From Ulota crispa (taxonomy: Eukaryota; Streptophyta; Bryopsida; Orthotrichales; Orthotrichaceae), in NCBI GenBank assembly GCA_963920765.1, contig OY987251.1, positions 7,070,501-7,134,500 on the forward strand: a stretch of 64,000 nucleotides of DNA, read 5' to 3'. Position numbers and translations under genes: made by a program. Under the pieces are notes generated by a model. It was not told where the DNA came from and did no database searches. It was given only the letters and a program-made list of their open reading frames with translations. Of this stretch, positions 1 to 10,700 are shown one piece after another (the stretch's first letter is position 1; each line of letters opens with the position of its first letter).

Positions 1-217
1 CCCAGCAGTTATGAGTTGGTCAAGGATATAAGGAGAGCAACGTATTGCTCAATTGGGCAATGTTTTGCTAAGTTTAAGACTCGGACCACATTTATCCCAG
101 CAACTTCCGATTTAAAAGAAGGATCAGTTGCCAAAAACTCCTAAGAGCTTTTTTTCGATATTTTAATTTTCCAATGTCAATAATGATCGTGTAATATAAT
201 TATGCCAATATCTCATG

Positions 218-626
218 GGGAATTGATACATGTACCACCCCTTCTTGACTATTCTACCACACCCTACTATATATGGTCAATATTTACCATATTAAAATAG
301 GTGTGGATCACAGAAAAACATCACTAATTTGAAAATACAACTTGACATAGAAGATACAATTTTAATTTCATAATTTAGCTCTTAATCCCACTCCTAGTAT
401 CAGCTTTAAAAAACATGAATTAAACTAAACCTAATTTAGATTTTTTTAATTGATACTATGAGCGGGATCTGAAGCTAAAATTAAAGTTGCAACTTCTATG
501 TCAAGTTGTATTTTCAAATTAGTGATGTTTTTTTCATGGCCCACACCTATTTTAATATTGTAAATATTGACCATATATAGGGTGTGGTAGAATAGTCAAG
601 AAGGGGTGGTACATGTATCAATTCCC
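218..626. mobile_element. Foldback MITE, 9-bp target duplication (family B, Mutator-like), 409 bp
   Basis: Ends are inverted: GGGAATTGATACATGTACC at the left and its complement at the right. Both arms run inward for most of the element. The flanks TATCTCATG (209-217 and 627-635) are a perfect 9-bp direct repeat, the size made by Mutator-like transposases. No coding capacity. It sits in the second intron of the phosphoserine phosphatase gene. Relatives are at 45581-47123 and 53120-53531. Confidence 0.8.
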
Positions 627-734
627 TATCTCATGCCATCAAACTTGATGTCTTCGTGCACAGAAGCAAATTACCACCAATAATTGGAAACCTCGGAATA
701 TATCAACACATAAAATGAGAAAGAGAGTTCAGAC

Positions 735-2071
735 CTGGCCGTCCACGCAGCCACTGCTTCTCCTGCCCCGCAAAAGGCAGCTAATTCATCAATTCCTTCG
801 TCCTCACACACCGTACTGTCAACATCGAAGCACACAGCCTGTGCATTTTGCCAAGTTGCAACCACCTCTACAAAGTATATCCGATAAAGCATCACATGTC
901 AGACCATAACCGACTATTAGACAAAATTCACTAGCAAATGCATCCACATGACAGCATTGAGTCCCTTAATTGCACAGGTTGAAAATCAGTAATCACATCT
1001 GACTAACTCGGGAGTAACAGCGGGATTTCTTCTAGAGACATTTTCCCTCACCCAAAGAAGCAGAAACTATCCCTTATGAGATAAAATCCGGACGGTTGTG
1101 AATAATTGACGAGTTTCACTAACAAAACGAGAGCCTACATATATTTGCAGATATCAACCAAATCCCCTTCAGGAATCACAGCCATATATGCAAGAAGCAG
1201 AAAGAAGCACATGCAACTCGAAAGAAATGCAAAAAAGTTGAATACGTCTAGCAATGATAATGTCGGCTGCGACGGACTAGATATATATACTTTTTAAGCA
1301 TTTGTTAGCTCGAATATCTTTGCTAAGAAGAAGCTAACTCAAGTAGATCAAACGTTAAAACACTTGCATTAAACAAGAAATGTCCATTGTAATGAGAGAC
1401 AATAGGACTAATCAGAGCACCACTCCTGACATAACCTTACTTGCAAGAAAGACATGCAAAAAAGTTGAATACGTCTAGCAATGATAATGTCAGCTGCCAC
1501 GGACTAGATATATAGTGCAATTGTCAGCTCAAATATCTTTGCTAAGAAGAAGCTAACTGAAATAGATTAAACGTTTTAAAAATACTTGCATTAAACAAGA
1601 AATAACCATTGTAACATGAAATAATAGGACTAATCAAAGCACCACTTCTAACATAACCTTACTTACAAGAACCAGCACATATAAAAAACTAGCAGTCTCA
1701 GAATAGTCAAATGCAGTCTAATCGCATTCCTCTCTAAAGTAAACGAGAAATAATAAGCCAACTGATATTTAATATATCTAAATATACAATTCGCAAGGAG
1801 AATAAAGCAGACGCTGACCTTCTGGCACACTCGTAGACGATGTTCCGTTCAATCCAGTACTTCCTTGCATTGCCTTCACCTTACACGACGACAATGGAAC
1901 ACCAGATAATACAGAACTCTCGGCAGTCAATGGTATGCATCGCGCTCCACACGAACTTGGAGAAACGATTTTAACGTTCCGCACCGATCCCACACCAGCA
2001 TCATCGCAACCGCTTCTGGAGAAAGAATATGAACATGTCGACGGTACCAGCCGCGAACGAAGCGTCGCCAT
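735..2071 (-). CDS. PSP: Phosphoserine phosphatase, plastid-type, first two coding exons (partial)
   Basis: Last enzyme of the phosphorylated serine pathway: hydrolyses O-phosphoserine to serine in the plastid. Two exons are seen: 1819-2071 and 735-867, with GT/AG borders and matching phase (1, then 2). Exon 1 starts at the ATG at 2071 and encodes about 84 Ser/Arg-rich, weakly conserved residues typical of a transit peptide. Exon 2 carries the HAD-family nucleophile motif in CFDVDSTVCEDEGIDELA (DxDxT, first Asp catalytic), then FCGAGEAVAAWTAR, as in plant PSP. A longer open frame upstream of 2071 begins with TTG, so the ATG is preferred. The remaining exons (substrate loop, Lys and DGxTD motifs) must lie before base 1. 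The 951-bp intron holds a tandem duplication; the next intron holds a foldback element. Confidence 0.88.
1228..1672. repeat. Tandem duplication of about 225 bp, two diverged copies
   Basis: The segment starting ATGCAAAAAAGTTGAATACG near 1228 recurs near 1453 and stays alignable to about 1672 with scattered substitutions and small indels. It lies inside intron 1 of the phosphoserine phosphatase gene and has no coding role. Confidence 0.8.
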
Positions 2072-2381
2072 GGACGATACGAACGCACTCCTTGCACGCC
2101 CTCTTTTCAATTGAAACTAGGATTCATAAGTCTGCCTACTAAGCTTTACCTCTCGAAATTCTTCAACAACATTCTAAATTGGTTAAGAGTTCTAGGAATG
2201 AGCATTCCAACCCTAGGCTTTCACCGTTCAGCCGATCGGTTGAGAAAACTGTGAAATCCAAGAACAAAACAGAATGCGCCACCAAAAGTTCAATTCAGCT
2301 GCAAATCAAGCGCGGAAAGGTTCACAATCGACGAAATCGTTGGAGTTTTTATTCGCACGCTGATCGAGAGGACATGGCTTT

Positions 2382-2666
2382 GTGGATTGTAATGCGACGA
2401 CAGGCGAGACCATTGATTCTGCAGAGGAGGCGACGACAATGCCAGAGGACCCGCAGGAGCTGCGGACGTCCCGGGGACGGAGACGGGGACGGGGACGGGG
2501 ATGGGTCGTGTCGCAGGGTGACTTTGATAAAAGAGCGGGCAAGGAGAAGCGGGGCAGTTCGACAAAAAACCTTGGTGGGCTGCCCAACCTCTCGTCGTAC
2601 TTCGTGGGCGGATCCAGTATTTTCTCAAGCTGGCCTTTTGTCTCCCTGCCCTTCATTTCTTCAATG
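2382..2666 (+). other. Possible orphan first exon, divergent from phosphoserine phosphatase
   Basis: An ATG at 2382 opens a frame of 95 codons with an Arg/Gly-rich stretch (TSRGRRRGRGRGW) followed by a less biased segment (LPNLSSYFVGG). A donor-like GTAAGG follows at 2667. It begins about 310 bp from the phosphoserine phosphatase start, so a shared divergent promoter is possible. Composition is more GC-rich than the surroundings. I recognise no domain and see no downstream exon: repeats start within 20 bp. The Gly/Arg run comes partly from a GGGGAC microsatellite near 2478-2505. It may be a truncated gene, a leader exon of a distant gene, or non-coding. Confidence 0.25.
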
Positions 2667-2679
2667 GTAAGGTAATGGT

Positions 2680-3265
2680 AAGGTAGACATACCCATTCAC
2701 TAGCGTTTAAGGGTTTAGGGTACCGCAAGGTCTGGCAGGAAAAAAATCTGTAGGAATAGCCTTTCAACAAGCTACAAATGGTGTTTGTTAACGGCAACCT
2801 TTGTAAGAGCCATGTTTGAATAAGATCACAGTCTCACTCCCTTTTTGCCCAAAGCATGTATTATGAGCTTGGATAAAATCAAGTGTTTGCATATGGTCAA
2901 CGTTTTCTTTTCATCAATGTCCATTTTGACTCATAAGTTAGAAAGATGTTTGGTTGGTGTACCAAACACATGGGGGGGAAAGCACCTCCAAAGTTACAAC
3001 CACTAGAACAAGGGAAACTAATGCAAAGGGAGTGTTTTTTAATGCTCAATGCTTGGATAGATTCAACACTTTTTCCTAACCCAAAGTGTTGACCTTATCC
3101 AAGCACCATTATATTATGGAACTATCATTTTTGTGGAAAATTTTATTGTAGAAAATTTTATAATAAAGAGTAAAGTTACAGCTCATAGGATACTTAAAAA
3201 AATTCTAGAGTAACCTTGAAACTGCTTGGATGTGTTCATATAACTGCACTTGACGGTCCCAATCT
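2680..3265. repeat. Dispersed repeat (family H), interrupted by a MITE-like insert
   Basis: The start (GCGTTTAAGGGTTTAGGG near 2704) and end (CCTTGAAACTGCTTGGATGT near 3214) match the last 250 bp of the window (63740-64000), where the two parts are much closer together. The extra sequence here, about 2800-3118, ends in TTGACCTTATCCAAGCACCA, resembling the right end of the element at 10446-10626. An older repeat therefore seems to have received a later insertion. Nothing coding is visible. Confidence 0.6.
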
Positions 3266-3620
3266 AAACCCTCCCAAAGTAGCTTAGCAGCTAATATGTG
3301 GCAGGATTCACTAATGCAAGTAGCCTTCATTGCTTCATTTTGGGTTCAATAGTGTATGGTGAAATCCTCAAATCTAGGGTGCAAAATTGGGAGCTGCTCG
3401 GGCTTCAGTTAGAGTTAGAGTCCAATGTCCAAAAAGATTCAGCATTTAGTGTATTATTAGCCAGTTGAAATTGCAAAATAACCAATTGAAGTTGAAATTA
3501 CTATTGGTCAAATTTTGATTAAAATTTGAATTGCAGTAAATCAAAATAAAAACATAAAAAACATCCAATGCAATGTATTGAAAATTTCATTGTGAAGTGT
3601 CAAATATTAGCAAGTGAAGT

Positions 3621-3860
3621 TTAACCCTTAAAGGAGTGAGGAGCCTTTTGCGACCAATACAGTACTTGATATTTTCTTGTGTTTGGAATGCACTCACACC
3701 TTTACTACATGTGAAATCAACAAAACAGTTAGAATATAGATCAATGCGGTTCTAGTGAGTTAGTCAAGATCCCAAATTAAAACTTTTTATTGGTAGCAAA
3801 TACCAATTATATGACAGCGTATATACTATGTAATATGTAGAGCGGTCCTTTAAGGGTTAA
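3621..3860. mobile_element. TTAA-flanked MITE (piggyBac-like), 240 bp, subfamily A
   Basis: The ends are TTAA-CCCTTAAAGGA and TCCTTTAAGGG-TTAA, a perfect 11-bp terminal inverted repeat between TTAA target copies. The interior (TTTTGCGACCAATAC and onward) aligns along its length with the element at 30581-30815, and more weakly with 54367-54598. No coding capacity. TTAA duplication plus CCC-starting ends is characteristic of the piggyBac superfamily; the assignment is by ends only. Confidence 0.8.
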
Positions 3861-4260
3861 ATTTCTTCTCATACGCTGGTAGAGTTTGCCTGACCAACTT
3901 TACATAAGGCAAGGATCTTTGCATGGGAATTTTGGATGTAAGGTCTTGTTGTCTTTTGTGCGTCAAGCATTGTCCATAGCCCTCAAGTAGTGGGGCTTTA
4001 TGTCCAAAATTCTTTCGTAGGGATCCCTAATCCTCTATATAAGACCCATTTACCTTTGAAACTCCTAGATTTTTGCATGCATCTTATTTGAGGGCCCTCT
4101 TGATCAAAACTTTACAAAAATGTCCTTGAGAAAAGGGGGCCTCACGCCTTGAAAAGCACCTCTACTTTTGGCCTTTCCCCAAATAAGGTGCTTCAAGCCT
4201 AAGGGAGGAACCCATAGATAAAAGGCGCTTTATTTTGGGAAAAGCTAAAATCAAAGTGTC

Positions 4261-4988
4261 TTAACCCTTAAAGGATCACTTGTCACTTTGGAGGATAAAT
4301 GGGATTTTGGGCATGTACTTATGGCTGAACTACTTTGTGTAATTTTTTGAAATTTTTATGGAAGATGGGGAATTGAAAAATATGTGTGGACATCAAATTT
4401 TTCCTTCATTCCAACATTTATTAAAGAAGTTAAAAATGAATTTATGAGAATTTTTGTTCTGCAGGCAGCCCAAAAACTTCTTTAAAAATTGAACTTTTTT
4501 AAAATAAAAAAATTAGGTTAGTTCTTTAGACTTACGTATATGTGGGAAGCTTTGAATCATTCAATTCTAATTGATGAGATAAAAGTTATGAGAAGTTTTA
4601 GTTTGTGGGTAGGTGTGGAAAATCTCAAAACTATGCCTACATGTAAACTAAAACTTCTCATAACTTTTATCTCATCTATTAGAATTGAATGATTCAAAAC
4701 TTCCCACATATACACAAGTCTAAAGAAATAACCTCAAATTTTTAATTTAAAAAGATGCAATTTTTAAAGAAGTTTTTGGACTACCCGCAAAACAAAAATT
4801 CTCATAAATTCATTTTTAACTTCTTCAATAAATGTCGCAATGAGGGAAAAATTTGATGTCCACACATATTTTTGAATTCCCCATCTTCCATAAAAATTTC
4901 AAAAAACTTACACAAAGTAGTTTAGCCATAAATACATGCCCAAAATCCCATTTGTCCCCCGTAGGGACAAGTGGTCCTTTAGGGGTTA
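4261..4988. mobile_element. Long foldback TTAA element (subfamily C), about 728 bp
   Basis: Begins TTAACCCTTAAAGGATCACT. The right half is the reverse complement of the left half over about 350 bp per arm, centred near 4620, and ends GTGGTCCTTTAGGGGTTA. The right target copy reads TTAG, so one base has changed or been lost. The element would fold into one long hairpin. It shares arm sequence (TACATGCCCAAAATCC) with the element at 45778-46899. No coding capacity. Confidence 0.8.
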
Positions 4989-5395
4989 GGGTTGATTCTC
5001 ACTTGGCTTTTTGAAAGACCGGTATTAAAACATAGAAATGTTCATTGTAGTACAAAAAACAGCATTCAGTGTTGTACACCTCAGAAAGTAAGCATTCAAA
5101 TTTCTAAGCGGGAATTAAGTGAGGCCTCGTTCACACATAAGATCATATGTAATCATAAAGTTCCCCTACAATATGCCAACAAGGCAAAACTCATGATGTG
5201 AAATGCAGGGGTTCACACATTGATTCAATGTATTCTAAAAATCACATCCCTTGCTCGCACAAAGCTGACTTTTGTCGCGCTTGTCTTCTTCTTCTCAACA
5301 TTGCACCTGGTCTGAGAGGCGTGCTGTAAATTTTTGTCTGTTGCGTAGTTTTTCTTGAAGTGGTCACCAAAGGTGAGGTGGGGAGTGTCGGCGTT

Positions 5396-5545
5396 CAAAG
5401 TCGTGATACATTATGCAAACTCTGAAGCAATGGTCGCCACGCACTTTGGGGTTGCGGAAGAATCTTGTATCAACACCGTGAGGAAGCAGTTTGTGACACC
5501 ACGCGGGGATTGGCATGGTTCCCGAAATTTTTGACTTTTGCCTCT
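5396..5545 (+). pseudogene. Possible decayed DNA-transposon transposase fragment (PIF/Harbinger-like HTH)
   Basis: One frame reads YANSEAMVATHFGVAEESCINTVRK in pieces, the look of the helix-turn-helix before the DDE domain in plant PIF/Harbinger nucleases. It is followed by WHGSRNF and a stop. The surrounding 5230-5960 is richer in GC than its neighbours but has no long open frame. No catalytic acidic residues could be placed. Identification is from general resemblance only; any HTH protein relic is possible. Confidence 0.3.
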
Positions 5546-6867
5546 TGCAATATGCAATGCTTCTTACATTGGCCGTTGAATTGGTTGTTTCTTAGTTCAT
5601 TCCTTGCATAGAGCAACATACCTCTAGAGTTGTACGACCTCACTCACATGCTCAATAAGTTAACAAGATAGTCGCTAAATGTTGAAGTCAGTTTACTGGA
5701 GGAGCCTCATTGCCAAGTGTTTATGTGTACCCATGTCACAGCTGCTTGACTCTAGCACTGTTGCAACAACCGTAGGCACAAAAAGGGAGTTTCACCAAAA
5801 GTTCAATGATTTTTATCTCTGCACTCTTTTGTAATTGATCTTCATAGCCCACAATACCAAATACCGCCTGAAAGATCCCAAAGTTCCCTAAAATCTCCAT
5901 TTTAGAGAAGATGTTGCACTGCTAACAGTTTGCAAAAAATCCCTAAAGTTATAGAATGTTATCATGTAATTTGGCTAACAACAGCTATTACAAGCCTGCC
6001 AACAAGGCTGCCACATTGGCTTGGAATCTATCAATGCCATGTAGTGCAAACAACCACTTTGCAACACGCTTGAAATACCGCTGCTTGCTAAACCGTAAGT
6101 ACAAGTGCAAATGGGGCTTTATCCTATACAATATTCCAATTCATTTTTTATTTGAAATTTTGAAAGGACAAACAACTACTAGCAAAGTCAAGGAAAGACT
6201 TAGCAAATAATAATTGCCATATCACATTTTAAAAACAACCTATGGCAAAATATTGATAGCATTTTATTCATTGCAGGTGAAATTTATAACAAACTTACAA
6301 ATAAGGCTGGGGCCATTCAAAGCCAAGAATCCTGTAAGTAACTTAGGTAGCCTCCAAGTGTAGGTCATTAGTATTTTATACATAAAATTTAGTGTGCCAT
6401 ATATTGGATCCTGTCTAGGTTTAATTTACTATAACTTGTGTGTACAGCTAGGTGCACAACTAGGCTAGACATACAATGAAAAAGAAATTGCTTGGTTAGG
6501 TCATTGTGTGTTTCCATTTTAGACCAACTCACTTTCTCTCTAATACACATGATATTAGTGAACTTCAATCACCCTAATCCTTTGAAAACCCATGAAAATA
6601 GGCAAAAATCCACGCTCGTGAGTTGTATACTTCTTTATCTAATCCTTTTCCATTCAACTCCCTTTTCAATTCTAGATTTCTTCATAAAGAATATAGCCTA
6701 GAATAAATTACAATGAAATGGAAGTTATAAGTAATGATATAGTTTCATCAAATAGACCATTTTGCCAATTTCAAGTAATTATAGAAATCCTTTAATCCTT
6801 GCCTATGAGCTAAATAGCCCCCCAAAAAACAGCTCTTGTTGCACGGGGTACTCAAAACATACATAGA

Positions 6868-7113
6868 GTGCCTCCCTTGAGTTGGGAACAAGGACAGAAC
6901 TGAACTAGTGACACAAAAGTGAGATTGCTTGTGCGTGAGGCCCTTAGCTTATGTAAATGTTGCTTGAAATAATACTGCCACATGTTCTTTTTTGCTAGCA
7001 AGAGTGAAATTATGCAACATGACACTCCTCTGCAATTTCCATTGTTACGTTCACAAATATACAAGGGCAACCAAAAATGCTAAAGGTATTTGTTCAAGCA
7101 ACATCTACAAAAA
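6868..7113. repeat. Dispersed repeat with internal foldback (family G), copy 1
   Basis: The segment ending in an inverted pair (ATGTTGCTTGAA near 6956 and TTCAAGCAACAT near 7092) matches 29190-29439, including the upstream phrase TGAGGCCCTTAGCTT. The two copies differ by many substitutions, so the insertions are old. No coding potential. Confidence 0.6.
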
Positions 7114-7475
7114 AAAGTCCATCCACTGTGAGCCAATTGCATCACTACAATACAACTCTAAAATCAATGAAACGTGAGCGGACAAAAAAACAGAAAAAAA
7201 AAGAAAAAAGAAAAAAAAGTGCTACTTTCTAGTCTCAAACTGTACCCTTTATTATGGAAACTATTCAATGAACTAAAGATTGCAAAGAAATCTATCCTTC
7301 AAAGAGCCTTCAGTTGATCAAGCAGCCAATATCCAAAGTTACTATATAACATTCCCCGTTGCCTCACGATCCAGAGTGATGTTGTCGGTAACACTCGGAT
7401 TCAGTATCAAAAACTCCTGCCAGGTGCAAAACTTGTGAAAAAAAAGATGCCTGTGACCACTCCAGCAAGAAAACT

Positions 7476-7701
7476 ACACTAACTACTGCAGTGCATTTAG
7501 ATTGCCCCACACTAATTTCTCAACATTCTACACTATAAATACATACTGATACTACAATAGTTTTCATCAATAATTACTGCAATAAACAATTTTTAACAAC
7601 AAAAAGGTCTTAACAATAACATCATGCGCCTCTAAGTGGCCAAACAATGAGTCATGAGGTAACTTTCCAAAGTAAGGCAACCTAAATGCACTATTTTGTG
7701 T
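7476..7701. mobile_element. MITE-like repeat (family E), copy 1, at the 3' end of fumarase
   Basis: The ends are inverted: GTGCATTTAGATTGCC at the left, GGCAACCTAAATGCACTATT at the right. The same unit occurs at 26301-26601 (opposite orientation, kinesin intron 18) and 49701-49968. The shared interior phrase AATGAGTCATGAGGTAAC identifies all three. It ends about 55 bp beyond the fumarase stop codon, so it probably supplies part of the 3' UTR or the polyadenylation region. Confidence 0.65.
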
Positions 7702-7756
7702 ACAAGCAAAAAACGAAACCTTGGATGTTGCAACTTTGGTGTTTTTACTGACGTGC

Positions 7757-10700
7757 CTAGGATGGTCCCAACATTTTCTTCGGGTCAACCCATTCGTCAA
7801 ATTCCTCGGATGTGAGGTAGCCAAGAGTCAAAGCTGCTTCCTGTTTCACAAATAAATCAAAAAAAAAAATCAATAAACTTTGTAAAAGACATGCAGGATT
7901 TACCTCGACTTGCAAATATATTTCTGGTATTATAGAAATTTGTGTGTTTGTTTAGAGATTTTGCTTCCAAGCTAACCCACAAGAATACTGTAGTGGTATA
8001 CTGTCATGAAGAATATACAGTGGAAGACAGCATAAAGCAGCAAAGCCCTAACAATCATAAGAGCTATTCATTACACCCCTCAAGAAGTTGGAATTCTTTG
8101 TAACTATAAACAAGAAGGTTTTAGGATGAAAAGTTACAAAACAGATTAGAACTATTGTTTGTCAAAAAAGAAAGTTATTTTCATTCAAAGTCAACAATTC
8201 TTTGACATTTGTGGCCAATAATTTGTTGGTTTATGGTGTCTTGCATTATAGGATGGTGAAAATCAGGTTTCTTTAAGTTTGAGGTTTTTCAAAATAAAAA
8301 CATCTGTATATGAGTGTGCAAATAGAATACTTTCAAAATTGCAGAATATATGAAAGAGATAAGTGCCTTGCCTTTAATGTGGATCCTTCTTTGTGAGCTT
8401 TCTTCGCACATGCTGCAGCTTTGTCATACCCGATTTTCTGCCAAACATTTCGATTTGCAAAATGTCAAATACAGAGAATATGCATACATTCACTCTTTGT
8501 TTGGAGAACACCTTGCAACAAAGTCCTGTGTAATTACAAGTTTTTTACATCTGGGGGTATTAATACTTGGCCTTGCAATGGAAAATGGTGAGAGTTTTAA
8601 GGTTGCTTACAGGGTTGAGTGCAGTCACGAGCATCAGCGACTGCAATGTTTCAGTACCCCACCCCGGAACAAATTGGTCAGAAGTTCAAAAGACAATTAT
8701 TTTTAGCAAAATTAGAAATGCCACTCTTACTATAAGCACCTACTACAGTTCTACTAAAAGACATAAGAATTTCATACTCTATAATGATGAGTCCCAACAT
8801 GGCTTTTAACAAGTGTTGGAACATAAGAACTTTCTATACTTTCAAACCATTGCTTACTCTCGACCATAGAGGAATACACAACAATATCAACAAAATTCAA
8901 GTAAAATTTGACGTGCCAAAAAAATAAAAATTTGCAAAAAAGACATACCCTTCGCATCAAATCGTCAATGTGGGTACGATTCGCTTCAATACCTACAACA
9001 CAGTTCTTTCTAAAAGACTCTGCTGCGTCTCCAAGCAAAATCATTGACTGTCAAAAGAAAAGGAAATACCATGGTCGTGGAATTAGTATAATTAAAAACC
9101 AGAGTTTAAAATAAGTGTGGAAAAAAAAAAAAAAAAATCTTTGCACATAGTATAAGAATAATCTAGCAGCAAAATACCTGAAGCAAAGCGTTGATCATGA
9201 CTGGCTTATAAACATTTAGCTCAAAATGCCCGTTGGAGCCTGCCACTGTGACGGTTGTGTGGTTCCCTATTACCTGCATAAAAACTCAAAAATTAGACAA
9301 GGCAGCTACAATGCATCTAAAGAAGATATTAAAACTGACATAAAAGAGCAGCCAAAACCATTTCGAGTTGAGAGAATGAAGAAGTGGCTAAATGCAAGAC
9401 TACCCTATAAGAGAAGTGCTATTTAATTGTATTTCTCTTTCCATTTGATTTCACTATGCAAAGCTCTTTATTTGCAAACTAGAATTTCGCCTTTTTAAAA
9501 TTATAATGGCACCTGAGAAAACAAATACCTGACAGCAAACCATTGTCAATGCTTCGCATTGTGTGGGGTTGACCTTTCCCTGCAGAAACTCCCAAAAAAA
9601 ACTTATTAGTACCAGCTGGAAAAAACAACGTATGTGTACAGGAACAGAAGAAGAAAGTTTGCAAATTCTGAAACATCAGAAAACTGAGTAATAAATACAT
9701 CCTTAGCCAAGTAAAAAACAGCAGTGGAAAAAATAGGGACAGTACAGGCATAATACTGCTGCCAGGCTCGTTCTCTGGTAAGATGAGCTCGTGCAATCCA
9801 CAACGAGGTCCACTGCAAGCGTTCCAGAAAGAAAATCTCATTGTTAGAATCTGTCATTAATACCTGAAAAAGAAAAAAAGAGAAAAAGAAAAAAAGACAA
9901 CAGTTTTAAGGGAAAAGTTGATGGATAACCCTGAAGTTTGCGATATTTGTACAGATGCCCTAGGTTTTTCAGAGATTGCACAAATAACCTTGGACCATAA
10001 TTATCAAGCATTTGTTCTTTTGTGAACACCACTTCCTTCTCCCTTTGTGCGCACACAAAACAGGAAAGAAGCAATGTGCTTACAAAGGGAGAAGGAAGTG
10101 GTGTTCACAAAAGAACAAATGCTTGATAATTATGGTCCAAGGGTATTTGTGCAATTTCTGAACAACCAAGGGCATTTGTGCAAATATGGCAAACTGCAGA
10201 GGTATCCATCAAATTTTCCCTGGTTTCGATAGCTCTATCTGCGTAAGGTCATACCTTCCCAGCAATCGAATGTCATTAGCAATCTTCAAGAGAGAAACAG
10301 CAACAGTGTTGAGTGCACCACTGCATTCTACAAGTGCATCATGAGCTGCCTGCAAAAAAGCCAAGCAGCAGCAAAAATGATGCTGACACTAAACACACAC
10401 TCCCCTCACAAAAAATAAGGCTTAACCTACTAGAACGGAACCCACTATAGTGATGTTTGGATAAGGTCAACCTTTGTAACAGAAACATTTGGATAGTGTC
10501 AAGGTTTCACGCTTCTTTTCGTGTTCTCGGCCTAGTTATATGGAGTGTTTGTTTGTAGTTAATGCCGGGATATGGTCAACATTTTTTTCTTGCCCAAAGC
10601 ATTGACCTTATGCAAGCATCACTATATATATAGAAGAAACCATACCAATGCTTCAAACTTGTTTGGTGCTGTTGTGAATGGCAACCCTGTCTCTTTTGCC

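Larger units (their letters stand above)
4989..7475. other. Gene-free spacer
   Basis: No open frame with recognisable homology apart from the transposase-like fragment at 5396-5545 and the foldback repeat at 6868-7113. The remainder is AT-rich with short homopolymers, such as the A-rich run at 7186-7218. The 3' untranslated region of fumarase probably reaches into its right edge. Confidence 0.5.

Noticed and set aside
2704-2720. Telomere-like AAGGGTTTAGGG (also near 63797)
   Set aside because: Only one or two units and part of a dispersed repeat shared by both sites; not an interstitial telomere array.
9844-10232. Two open frames with the same peptide [19 protein letters not shown] on opposite strands
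   Set aside because: The identity results from the palindromic foldback element in fumarase intron 10.
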